Source: Isotricha intestinalis
Taxonomy: Eukaryota > Ciliophora > Litostomatea > Vestibuliferida > Isotrichidae
DNA: 40,742 bases
Assembly (NCBI GenBank): GCA_023807065.1
Contig: JAJJLU010003664.1
Location: 1 to 40,742, forward strand
Direction: 5' to 3'
A program made the position numbers and the translations under genes. Positions 27,857 to 36,777 of the stretch are shown here, piece by piece (within the stretch, counting starts at the first letter, position 1; each line of letters opens with the position of its first letter). Below the pieces are notes generated by a model that was not told the origin of the DNA, made no database searches, and worked only from the letters and a program-made list of their open reading frames with translations.

Positions 27857-29118
27857 GACAAGACAGTGATATTAACTTTAATGATAATAATAATGATAAA
27901 AATGATATGAATGAAATAAATGATATTGATATTAAAGAATGTAAAATCACCCATTGTGAAAAATGTCAAAAAACAAATTTTTGCGGTAAATGTTCCTCAA
28001 ATTATATTTTAAATGACGGTGAATGTTACCCAGAATCATGTAATATTAAAAATTGTAAAAAATGTGATGAAAAAAATATATGTTCAAATTGTAAAGACAA
28101 TTATAAATTAAATGAAACAAATAATTCATGTGAAAATTTATGTTTAGATTCAAATTGTCTTCAATGTTTATTAAATAATATCTGTTTATTATGTGAAGAA
28201 AATTATACTTCAACAGGATATTCTTGTGTGAAAAAATGTGAAGATCCTTTTTGTTCTTATTGTTCAGAATATAATATTTGTGAAACTTGTTCTTCAGGAT
28301 ATTATATTAATAATAATAAATGTGTTGAATGTTCAGATAAAAATTGTTCAATTTGTAATAATGATACTTGTTTAAAATGTAAAAGTGGATATTCATTTAT
28401 TAATGATAAATGTATTAATAGTTGTGAAAATATTAAAAATTGTGAATATTGTATTAATAATTCTTCAAAATGTGTTAAATGTAAAAAAGATTGTAAATTA
28501 ACAAAAAAATATACTTGTAATTGTAATAATGAAATTCCTTTATTTTTAATTGCATTTATTTTCATAATTTTTCTATTTATACTATTTGTTTCTTGTATAA
28601 TATATTTTAAAAGAAAAAACGTTCTTGATCAATTAGTAAATAATGAATTAATAATAAGCAGAAGAAGAGGAAGAAGAAATAATTATCAAACAGAATTAAG
28701 TGATTTAAATAGTAATCAGCATTTTAAAAATAGTTTAAGAGAAAAATATAAAGAAGAATTTAATGAAAATTATGTAGAAACTCAAGATAAAGATTTTCTT
28801 GGTTTATGTGATTATTGTAAAATAAAAAAAGCAAAATTTATTGTTGATTGTGGTTGTTCTTTATGTGAAGAACATTGTATAATTCAAAATAATAATGAGC
28901 AATTTAATTTAAATTTTCATAGTGATAGATGTCCTGTGTGTAATAAAATTATTACTAAAAAAAATATTAAAAAAGGAAAATGTGGTATTTGCCTTCAAAA
29001 TAAAATTATTTTAAAACATTTTAAATGTAATTGTGCTCTTTTTGTTTGTAGAGAATGTTATGTTAAATGCAAATTACAAAGTAACAAATGCCCTGCTTGT
29101 AGAAATGATATTTCATAA
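26731..29118 (+). CDS. furin-like Cys-rich receptor with one TM and cytoplasmic RING-type fingers
   Basis: 795 residues. A hydrophobic N-terminus (MKITNFISIILIFSEI) acts as the signal peptide. The ectodomain (about 25-590) consists of many furin-like/VSP-like Cys repeats with CxxC pairs ('NCALCDSSYPNSNC', 'CLKCKSGYSFINDKC'), interrupted at about 331-403 by an Asn/Asp/Glu low-complexity spacer. A single TM helix lies at about 601-624 ('FLIAFIFIIFLFILFVSCII'), followed by a basic stop-transfer. The cytoplasmic tail ends in two Cys/His clusters: about 692-745 ('LCDYCK', 'CGCSLCEEHC', 'CPVC') and about 750-793 ('CGICLQ', 'CNCALFVCRECY', 'CPAC'). Both resemble RING-type zinc folds. The architecture suggests a surface receptor coupled to ubiquitin transfer, which is inference. 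Confidence 0.7.
27722..27910 (+). repeat. AAT/GAT/GAA trinucleotide tract encoding an Asn/Asp/Glu spacer
   Basis: Imperfect trinucleotide repeats in frame within the receptor ectodomain. They split the Cys repeats into two groups without adding Cys. Such tracts mutate by slippage in steps of three. Confidence 0.85.
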
Positions 29119-29286
29119 ATATTTTTAAAATTAATATTTTTTTTTCTTATTTATTTAATTATATATGGAAATGATTAATTATGTTTAAAAGTAAATATTT
29201 TATTTATAAAAAATATTAAAATGTAAATTTTATATTAATGTATCTTTAATGTTTGAGCATATAAATAAGAAACAGATAAATAAAAT

Positions 29287-30356
29287 TTAATCTATATTAT
29301 TTTTTTCAATACAAGAAATATCCCATCCAAAATTACTTCTTTTAGTTAAACCTTCTAAAAAATTAGAATCATTAGGTTTAATATTAGACAAAATTGAAAC
29401 ATTAATAGTTTTTTCATCTAAATAATCAGATTTATCAAAAAATCCATTTTCTAAAGTTTTTTGTTTTTTATATATACTATTTAAATTCTTTTTGATTTTA
29501 TTAATTGAATTTTCTAAAAAAGAAATTTTTTCTGAATAAGAAGTTAATAAAATAGAATATTTTTTATTATATTCATTATAATCAGAATTTCTTAAAATAT
29601 CTCCTTGAGTAAGTTGAATATTGTCTCTTATTTTTAATTGCATATTTTCTTTTTTAATCATTTTTAAATGTGATTCTATTTTTTTTTTTTCTTTTTCAAG
29701 AATAAATTTCACATTTCTTAAATTTTCATTTTCAACAATATAAGCTTCTATACTAAATTCACTATAAATTTTAACATTATTATTATTTAATTTTACAAAT
29801 TCTCTCTTTACATATTTTTCTATATCCAAAAATTTTTTATGGAATTTTTTTAAAGTAAAATCTTTTCTTATAAAATTAGAAAATAATTCTTCATATTGAT
29901 TTTTATAATAAGAAATATTTTCTGTTTTTGAATATTTTTTTTCTTCAAATATTTGTTTATTAATTAATATTCTACCTTTAATATTATTTTTATTTTTAAA
30001 AAGTTCGATTTTTTTTTGAAACAATAAATTTATTTTTTTAAATTTTTCTAAGATTTTTGATCTTTCTGCAAGTTTTTTAGTATGAATAGAAGGAATAATA
30101 GATTCAATTAAATTTAAATTTAATGTCATTGTTTGTTCTAAATCAAAAATATAATTTTTTGGTTCTATTTTTTTTGATTTTACTTTATCATGATAAGATC
30201 TAAATGTATAACTTAATCCATCATTCATTCTTAATCTTTCTGTTTGAAAATGTGTTTTTGCTGTTTTTGATTGATTTGTTATTTTTTCTTTTTTATCATT
30301 TCTAATTTTTATTATATAATTATTTACTTTTCTGCTTTTTTATTCTTCTTGAACAT
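29287..30356 (-). CDS. coiled-coil protein with a 26-nt first intron, unknown function
   Basis: Spliced gene: exon 1 at 30328-30356 (29 nt, encoding MFKKNKKAE plus two bases), intron 30302-30327, exon 2 at 29287-30301; 347 residues in total. The frame continues upstream of the Met at 30228 in coding-like sequence (NDKKEKITNQSKTAKTHFQT) until the putative intron. Splicing gives a clean ATG just behind an A-rich leader, so I prefer this start. The protein is Lys/Glu/Asn-rich with coiled-coil segments, e.g. 'NVKFILEKEKKKIESHLKMI' and 'YSEKISFLENSINKIKKNLN', and a distinct C-terminus 'SNFGWDISCIEKNN'. It looks like a cytoskeletal or axoneme-associated coiled coil, but no family is recognised. Divergent from the four-TM gene, 119 bp away. 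Confidence 0.65.
30302..30327 (-). other. probable 26-nt intron
   Basis: On the minus strand it starts GTAAATAATT and ends AAAAATTAG. Its length is not a multiple of three, so retention would shift the frame. Joining AA to A restores a Lys codon between the short first exon and the long second one. Confidence 0.6.
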
Positions 30357-30475
30357 TTTTTATTTTTTTTATTTAATAAAATAATAAAAATAAATTTTTC
30401 TTTTTTTCAAAAATTCAAAATATTTGTTTTTTATCTTAAATTAAAAAAAAAAATAAATATTTAATTTATTATAAT
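30357..30475. promoter_or_regulatory. compact divergent promoter region
   Basis: 119 bp separate two divergent start codons and must hold both promoters. Only A- and T-runs are visible. Confidence 0.35.
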
Positions 30476-31066
30476 ATGAAGTTTAGTTTATATAAAGGAA
30501 ATTTTTTTATAATGGGATTTTTAATGTTTTTATCATTTACTTCAATGATTGTATCTAGTGTTATCATTTATAAAAAATTTGAATTTAATGAATCGAATGG
30601 AATACATCTTTCAATTGTTTTTTTAAATATAATTTTTGATTTTATTGTTCTTGTTATTATTTTATTATTTGGAATTCATTCATTAATTTATTCTTCAATT
30701 TCGAAATTAGAAATTTATGTCAAATTTTTATTTGTTATAATTTCTTTAGAAATTATTATGGAAATATGTTATTTTTTTAATAATAGTGAAATAACTAATG
30801 TAAAATTAGGAAAAAATCTTTTATTTATAATAACTTGTTTTAAAATTATTTTTAGATTTATAAATATTATTTTTATAATTAAGGAAAAAAATAAAATAAA
30901 TCAAGAAATTAAAAGTAGTCCTTTAAATAATATTGATGACTTTATATCAGAAGATTTATATCATAATATAATTAAAATGAGTAAAAATCCAAATGATATT
31001 TCTTTGATTAAGGATTATGAAAAATTAAGTAAAAGACAATCAAAACAAAAAAATTCTTCTGAGTAA
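30476..31066 (+). CDS. four-transmembrane protein, unknown function
   Basis: 196 residues with four hydrophobic helices: about 12-32 (IMGFLMFLSFTSMIVSSVII), about 44-68 (HLSIVFLNIIFDFIVLVIIL), about 82-100 (YVKFLFVIISLEIIMEICYF) and about 113-137 (NLLFIITCFKIIFRFINIIF). A charged C-terminal tail of about 55 residues ends KRQSKQKNSSE. The layout is tetraspan-like, but no Cys signature or family motif is present. The N-terminus is short and cytosolic-looking, with no separate signal peptide. Confidence 0.6.
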   Translation: MKFSLYKGNFFIMGFLMFLSFTSMIVSSVIIYKKFEFNESNGIHLSIVFLNIIFDFIVLVIILLFGIHSLIYSSISKLEIYVKFLFVIISLEIIMEICYFFNNSEITNVKLGKNLLFIITCFKIIFRFINIIFIIKEKNKINQEIKSSPLNNIDDFISEDLYHNIIKMSKNPNDISLIKDYEKLSKRQSKQKNSSE

Positions 31067-31560
31067 TATTTTTAAAAAACAAACTATTATTTTATAAATA
31101 AAAATATATATAATTTTTATATTTTAAACAAAATAAATGTAAATTATATATAATTGTTTTTTAAATGTATACAATGATTTTTTCATTTAAATGAATAAAA
31201 AAAACTTTATTTAAAAATAATTAAATAAATGAGAAATAAATATTAAAATATAATATATATTGGATATTGATTTAATTAAATAATCTTAAAATTTTATGAA
31301 GAAGAAGTTTAATAATAGTTATAAATTCCAATAAAAGCAAAAGAATATAATTGAAATCTATAATATTTTATTCTAATGTTCTTATTCAACAACAAACTAT
31401 AGTTCATTTAATAATTTTGAATAAACATATAATAAATCTTTATTAATATCATAAAATAAATTATCTTAAAATATTGAAATAATCATTAATTTAAAAATTC
31501 GAAAAAAAAACAAAAAAAAAAAATAAAAATCTTTGAAAAAAAAAAGAAAACATATAAAAA
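31067..31560. other. intergenic region upstream of ARP2 (494 bp)
   Basis: A/T spacer with no gene recognised. A somewhat less A/T-rich patch at about 31310-31410 shows no open frame of note. The last 60 bp before the ARP2 ATG are almost pure A, the typical leader here. Confidence 0.5.
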
Positions 31561-32811
31561 ATGTCAGATCCAGTAATAATATTTGACAACGGATCAGGTT
31601 ACTTAAAAGCAGGATTATCAACATCTCAAATTCCAAAAGTAACAATACCAGCATTAGTAGGTCGTCCAATGTTAAGATATGCAGAGCAATTGAATGAAGT
31701 AGAATTAAAGCCAATAATGATAGGTGATGAAATTATTCCAGTTCGTTCCTTATTAGAATTATCATATCCAATAACAGAAGGAATAATAGAAAATGATGAG
31801 GATATGTATTTACTTTGGAATTATTGTACAACTAAAAAATTAGGTTTTTCAGAGGAAGAAATGAAAGAAAAAACAATTTTAATTACTGAAGCTCCTTCAA
31901 ATCCATTGAAAAATAAACAAAAAATGATGGAAATATTATTTGAAAAAATGGGAGTTAAAAGAATGATGATTGAACCTCAAGCAAAATTAACATTAATTTG
32001 TGAAGGTTTAACTACAGGTATTGTATTAGATAGTGGAGATGGAGTTTCTCATTGTATTCCTGTTTTTGATAATTCTATATTAGAACATAATATTAAAAGA
32101 TTAAATCTTGCTGGTAGACATATTACAAATTATTTAACTAGATTACTTCAATTAAAGTAAGTTTTTTATATTTATTTCTTTTTTAGAGGTTATTCATTTA
32201 ATTCAACTGCTGATTTTGAAACTGTTAAAGAAATAAAGGAAAAATATTGTTTTGTTAGTTGTGACATTGAAAGTGATAGAAAACTAGATAAAGAAACTAC
32301 ATATTATAATTCTTATGCTAAATTACCTGATGGAAGAACTATTAGAGTTTCTAATGAAAAATTTGAAGCTCCTGAAATTTTATTTTCTCCTATTTTAGCT
32401 AATGTTGAACAAAATGGTATTAATGACATGGTTTATAGTTCAATTCAAGTAAATTTTAATTTTTTATTTTAATAGGGTTGTCCGATTGATACTAGAAAAG
32501 AACTTTATGCGAATATTGTTTTATCTGGTGCTACTACAATGTTTCCTGGATTTGCAAGTAGAATTGAAAAAGAAATCAGAAATTCTTATATTACTAATAA
32601 TTTAAAAAATGCTAGTGATAAAACTATTAAAATTAAAATTGGAATTATTGATAGTCCTAGAAGAAAATTTTCTGTTTTTATTGGAGCTGGAGTTCTTGCT
32701 AATATTGTTAACAAAGATCCTAATGGAGAATATTGGATTAATAAAACTGAATATGATGAAATTGGTGGAGATGCTATTTTTAAAAGCAAAAATTTACAAA
32801 ATAAACTATAA
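31561..32811 (+). CDS. ARP2: actin-related protein 2 (ARP2), three exons
   Basis: Exons 31561-32156, 32187-32448 and 32476-32811 join to 397 residues, the normal ARP2 length. Hallmarks: 'IFDNGSGYLKAG', 'IPALVGRPMLR', 'LLWNY', 'ILITEAPSNPLKNKQKMMEI', 'VLDSGDGVSHCIPVF', 'LNLAGRHITNYLTRLLQL', then after intron 1 'GYSFNSTADFETVKEIKEKY', 'KLPDGRTIRVSNEKFEAPE', and after intron 2 'DTRKELYANIVLSGATTMFP' and 'IIDSPRRKFSVFIGAGVLA'. The motif order and the 'ALVGRP' and 'ADFETV-IKE' signatures point to ARP2 rather than actin or ARP3. It is the ATP-binding subunit of the Arp2/3 complex that nucleates branched actin. Both splice sites restore family-conserved sequence, so the gene model is secure. Confidence 0.95.
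32157..32186 (+). other. 30-nt intron 1 of ARP2
   Basis: Starts GTAAGTTTTT and ends TTCTTTTTTAG. It is a multiple of three but carries an in-frame TAA at its second base, so retention would truncate the protein. Splicing joins AA and A into Lys and gives 'LLQLKGYSFN', matching ARP2. Confidence 0.93.
32449..32475 (+). other. 27-nt intron 2 of ARP2
   Basis: Starts GTAAATTTTA and ends TTTTAATAG, phase 0. Its own TAG provides an in-frame stop if retained. Splicing gives 'SSIQGCPIDTRKEL', as expected for ARP2. Confidence 0.93.
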
Positions 32812-32925
32812 TTTTTAAATATTGGGGAAAATAAAAGAATGATTTAAAATTTTTTTTTTATTTTTTTTGTAAGAATAGAATAAATGAAAAATAAATAAAT
32901 TATAATTATTTATAAGAGAATTTGA

Positions 32926-34287
32926 ATGGAAAATAAAAGTAAAAATATTAAAGAAGAAGAAAAAGAAAATGATGATATTTATTTTAGATATAAAAAAGTA
33001 AATTTAATTGGTCTTTCAGGAGTAGGAAAAAAAACATTAATAAATGAATTTAAAAAATATAATAATCCTCTACTTCAAAAATATGATAAAATTAAAGAAA
33101 AAGAAGAAATAAATGAAGAAATAAAAGAAGAAGTAAAAGAAGAAATAAAAGAAGAAAAAGAAGAGAAAAAAGAATATAAAATTGAATCAAAAATAATTTT
33201 AAATTTATCAAAATTAGATATATCTTTAAAAGATGATAAAACAATATTCCATTTAAATATTTATATATCAAATTTAGATGACTTATCAATAATAGAAAAA
33301 AATAAAGATTCATTATTATATGAATCAGAATTAATAATTTTAATGTTAGATGTAACGAGTCAAAAATCTTTTATTGAAATAAATAATTTTTTAAAATATC
33401 TAGAAATAAATAATGAAAAAAATAATATATATAAATTCCTAATATTATCAAATAAAATAGATAAATATTCAGAAAGAGAAGTTTCAAGTTATGAATTAAA
33501 TGAATTATCAGAAAAAAATAATAATATATATCTTTCAGAAATTTCATTATTATCAAAAGAAAATTTTTCACTTTTTTTAAAATCAATAAAAAATATATTA
33601 TATGAAAACCCTGAATTTAACGTAAATGATTTAATAATGCCTCAAAATCCTCCTTTAATATCAATAAACAATAACATATATTCAGGAATAATAAATATAA
33701 TGATATTAGGGAATTCTTCAGTTGGAAAAACATCATTTATAAGAAGATTTTTTAAAAATAATTTTATGGAAAATACAATATCAACTTTTGGAATTGATGT
33801 AGAAAAAACAATAATAAAATTTCCACATAAATATTATCAATTAAAAGTTTGGGATACTGCAGGACAAGAAAAATTTAGAACAATACCTAAAAAATATTAT
33901 AGTAAAGGAGATGGATTTTTTATTTTATTTGATTTAACTGATCAAAACACTTTTATTGAAGTTAATAAATGGATTGAAGATATAAGAGAAACTTTAGGTA
34001 ATAATAATAATAATGATAATCAATATAAAAATATTCCTATTTATTTATTAGGAAATAAAATAGATAAAATTAATAGAGTTGTTCAAAGAAATGAAGCTGA
34101 AGATTTCGCACAAAAAAATCAAGTTAAATATGAAGAAATTTCTTGTAAATATGGATTTAATATTTATGAAGTTATGATTAATATGATTTTTGATGCTTCT
34201 CAAAAAATCGGAGATATGGAAACCTTTTTTTTAGAATCTAAAACTAATGAAAAAAATGGGAAAAAAAAAAAAAAATGTTGTTCTTAA
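32926..34287 (+). CDS. tandem double-Rab GTPase (degenerate first domain, canonical second)
   Basis: 453 residues, two small-GTPase domains in one chain. Domain 1 (about 21-225) has a P-loop GLSGVGKK with Lys replacing the Mg-binding Thr/Ser. A Lys/Glu low-complexity insertion (about 58-85) stands where switch I should be. There is no DTAGQE, but NKID is recognisable. Domain 2 (about 250-430) is canonical: GNSSVGKTSF, 'STFGIDVEKT', WDTAGQEKF, GNKIDK, then 'EEISCKYGFNIYEV'. The C-terminus KKKKKCCS is polybasic with a Cys pair for prenylation. This suggests an active membrane-anchored Rab (Rab3/8/10-like switch regions) carrying an N-terminal pseudo-GTPase that may regulate it. The uninterrupted frame and linker argue against two separate genes. 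Confidence 0.85.
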   Translation: MENKSKNIKEEEKENDDIYFRYKKVNLIGLSGVGKKTLINEFKKYNNPLLQKYDKIKEKEEINEEIKEEVKEEIKEEKEEKKEYKIESKIILNLSKLDISLKDDKTIFHLNIYISNLDDLSIIEKNKDSLLYESELIILMLDVTSQKSFIEINNFLKYLEINNEKNNIYKFLILSNKIDKYSEREVSSYELNELSEKNNNIYLSEISLLSKENFSLFLKSIKNILYENPEFNVNDLIMPQNPPLISINNNIYSGIINIMILGNSSVGKTSFIRRFFKNNFMENTISTFGIDVEKTIIKFPHKYYQLKVWDTAGQEKFRTIPKKYYSKGDGFFILFDLTDQNTFIEVNKWIEDIRETLGNNNNNDNQYKNIPIYLLGNKIDKINRVVQRNEAEDFAQKNQVKYEEISCKYGFNIYEVMINMIFDASQKIGDMETFFLESKTNEKNGKKKKKCCS

Positions 34288-34496
34288 CTTTATATAATTA
34301 TATTATATATTTTTTTAATATATTATTTGAATAGAGAATTTTTAGATATTATTATTTATTATTTAAATTAATTAATACATCTTCAAACAATAATTTAAAT
34401 TTCATAAAAAAATATTAAATTAAATTATATAATTATATTACATATTTAGCAAACTTACAAAAAAATAAAAAAAACACTTTAAAAAAGAAAAAAAAA

Positions 34497-35177
34497 ATGG
34501 AAGAACCACAAAACAAAAAATTTTTCAAATGTAACTTCCCAGGATGTGACATGATATTTACAAAAAAGTGTGTATTACGTGATCATCAAATGGCACATAA
34601 ACAAGAGAAGCCATTTAAATGTGAAATATGTGGAAAGCAATTTACCCAAAGAGGCAATTTAAAAACTCATCAAAAATCACATACTACTCATGAAGGATTT
34701 CGTTGTTCATTTGAAGGATGTGGAAAAACATTTGTGACAAATTCTTATTTAAAAATTCATATGAAATCACATATAGGATTAAAAGAATGTATTTGTACTT
34801 ATCCTGGTTGTGGTAAAAAATTTTATCACAGAGGAAATTTAAAATATCATGAAAATAAAAAGCATCCTGATATAAAAAAGGAATTTCCTTTTGAATGTTC
34901 TCATTCTAAATGTAATTTAAAATTTAAAACTATTGAAGAAAAAATGAAACATCATTATGAAGCTGAACCTAGTTGTAAAATTGAAAAAAATAATTTAATC
35001 GATTTATTCTGTGATATGGTTAATGTTATTATTAATTCTGGAGATATTAATGCTATTCAACAATTAAATAAAACATATTTTGATATTTTTAATAAAATTC
35101 ATGGAAAGGAATCTTTTCTTCAAGAAATTGAAAAAAAAAATATTCAGTTTCCTATTCAAATTCAAGGAAGTAATTAA
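34497..35177 (+). CDS. C2H2 zinc-finger protein (TFIIIA-like array)
   Basis: 226 residues. Four good C2H2 fingers: 'CNFPGCDMIFTKKCVLRDHQ..H', 'CEICGKQFTQRGNLKTHQ..H', 'CSFEGCGKTFVTNSYLKIHM..H' and 'CTYPGCGKKFYHRGNLKYHE..H'. A fifth is degenerate and ends 'HHYEAEPSC'. Linkers of the KPFKC type support DNA binding. Alternating CxxC and CxxxxC fingers resemble TFIIIA and related transcription factors; five fingers is short for TFIIIA (normally nine), so a different regulator is equally possible. The C-terminal 80 residues are helical (about 165-215) with no known domain. The leader is A-rich, and no intron is seen. Confidence 0.85.
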   Translation: MEEPQNKKFFKCNFPGCDMIFTKKCVLRDHQMAHKQEKPFKCEICGKQFTQRGNLKTHQKSHTTHEGFRCSFEGCGKTFVTNSYLKIHMKSHIGLKECICTYPGCGKKFYHRGNLKYHENKKHPDIKKEFPFECSHSKCNLKFKTIEEKMKHHYEAEPSCKIEKNNLIDLFCDMVNVIINSGDINAIQQLNKTYFDIFNKIHGKESFLQEIEKKNIQFPIQIQGSN

Positions 35178-35778
35178 TTTTTTTTTAGTTTTTTTTTATT
35201 ATTTCAAAATGATGTTTTATATTTATATTTATTTTGGAAATGTAATGGAATTGAAGTTTTAATAATAAAAAATTAAATCAATTTATTTATCGTTTTAAAA
35301 AATAAGAAAATAATATTCTTACTTTTTTTTTCCTCTTTTCAAATAATTATTAATTAAATGATTACAATCATTATAGATAATAATATATAAGTCAATAAAC
35401 ATGAAAAATATTTTTCAATTTTTGTTTCTTAATTCTATTCATATTAATTGTTGAATAAAAATCTTAAATACATTTGATTTTTTCATATATATTCATTTTA
35501 ATAAAAAGTAAATTTTTTTATGAAAAAAAAATATTAAAATATAATAAATATATATTTCTTATAGTTAAGGATAAGTATTTTATATTTTAATGCAATATAT
35601 AATAATATTTTTATTATATATATAAAAAGTAAAAAAATATGATTTAGATATTCACGAAAAAAATATAATGAAATTGTTTTATAATTAATTATTTATTTCT
35701 TTCAAATATAATTTTTAAAAACTTCCTTTTTTTAAATAATAAAAAATAATTTTTTATAATAATAAAAAAAATTTGAAA
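35178..35778. other. intergenic region (601 bp)
   Basis: A/T-rich spacer between two genes on the + strand. I see no open frame worth reporting, no tRNA and no repeat beyond homopolymer runs. Confidence 0.55.
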
Positions 35779-36474
35779 ATGGATTCTTATTCAAATAACA
35801 TATCATTAAACGAAGAATCAGAAGAAAGCTTTTCATCATCTTCATCATATAATCCAAATTTAAATTACAATTCCCCAATAAAAAATAATAATAAACATAT
35901 AGAAGAAACATCGTGGACAATCGAAGAAGAATATATATTTTTTGAAGGACAATTTATGATAGGAAATAAATGGACTTTTTTATGTAATTTATTTCCTGAA
36001 AAAACTTCAAAACAAATGAAAAATCATTTTTATTCTTCAATTGTTAAAACTTTAAGAAAAGTATTAAAAAATCGAATTGATTTAAATTTAAAAGATTCTA
36101 TTGTCAGTTATTATTCTTTAATTTATATTAAGGATTTATTGAAAAATCCACAAAATTTTTTATTTTCAAAAAATAAAGATGATGATAATCAAAATAAAAA
36201 TGTAACTTTGAAAAAACTTATTTTAAAAAATAATGTAAATTGTGAAACTATAAATAAATATCAAAATAAATTTGAAATGTTAGTAAAAAAACATATGAAA
36301 AAATTATATAAAATTAATTCTGATATTTCCAATTTAACAATAAGATTTTTATTTAAAACTATTATTAAATTAGAAATTTTAGTTAAATCTTATCAAATTT
36401 TAAATTCTAAAAATTTAAATAATAATGATATTTTAAAAATTATCGAATTTATTGATAAAAATTATATAAAATGA
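35779..36474 (+). CDS. SANT/Myb-domain protein
   Basis: The ATG at 35779 is chosen over the TTG two codons upstream, giving 231 residues ending in TGA. One SANT/Myb repeat lies at about 45-98: 'SWTIEEEYIFFEGQFMIGNK', 'WTFLCNLFPEKTSKQMKNHF' and 'YSSIVKTLRKVL'. The spaced aromatics (Trp, Trp, Phe) and the 'KQMKNHF' recognition-helix style match R2R3-type Myb repeats. The N-terminus is a Ser/Asn/Glu-rich disordered stretch; the C-terminal part is helical without a known motif. It is probably a DNA- or chromatin-binding protein. A single repeat leaves open whether it binds DNA specifically. Confidence 0.75.
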   Translation: MDSYSNNISLNEESEESFSSSSSYNPNLNYNSPIKNNNKHIEETSWTIEEEYIFFEGQFMIGNKWTFLCNLFPEKTSKQMKNHFYSSIVKTLRKVLKNRIDLNLKDSIVSYYSLIYIKDLLKNPQNFLFSKNKDDDNQNKNVTLKKLILKNNVNCETINKYQNKFEMLVKKHMKKLYKINSDISNLTIRFLFKTIIKLEILVKSYQILNSKNLNNNDILKIIEFIDKNYIK

Positions 36475-36777
36475 TTGAAAATATGGTAATAAGAAAAAAA
36501 AGGAGTATTTATTATATTTTTCTCAAATTCTTTTTTTTCTTAATAAGAAATGTTATTAATTCTACATTATTTATAAAAAAGTTAGGTCAGTTTTAATTAA
36601 TGTATTTCATAGAAAAGTATTTGTAATTTTTATATTTTAGTTCAATTGAAACATATTTCAGAAAACATAAAAACTTTAAATTTTTGTATATATATTATTA
36701 AAATGGTAACATAATATCTTAAAAATTTTATAATATTATTATTTTAAAATTTAAAAAAAAAATATTTTAAAAAAAAA
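36475..36777. other. intergenic region (303 bp)
   Basis: A/T spacer; an A-rich leader precedes the CDK start. Nothing else is recognised. Confidence 0.55.

Noticed and set aside
27672..27969. Three overlapping open frames (two on the minus strand, one alternative + frame) over the trinucleotide tract
   Set aside because: They are alternative-frame readings of the in-frame AAT/GAT/GAA repeat of the receptor gene. Their composition (poly-Leu/Ile/Phe or Met/Ile) is an artefact of the repeat.
7539..29118. Anaerobic fungus as source organism
   Set aside because: The A/T-richness and Asn runs would fit, but introns of 24-30 nt and the TmcB-like PAS protein favour a ciliate.
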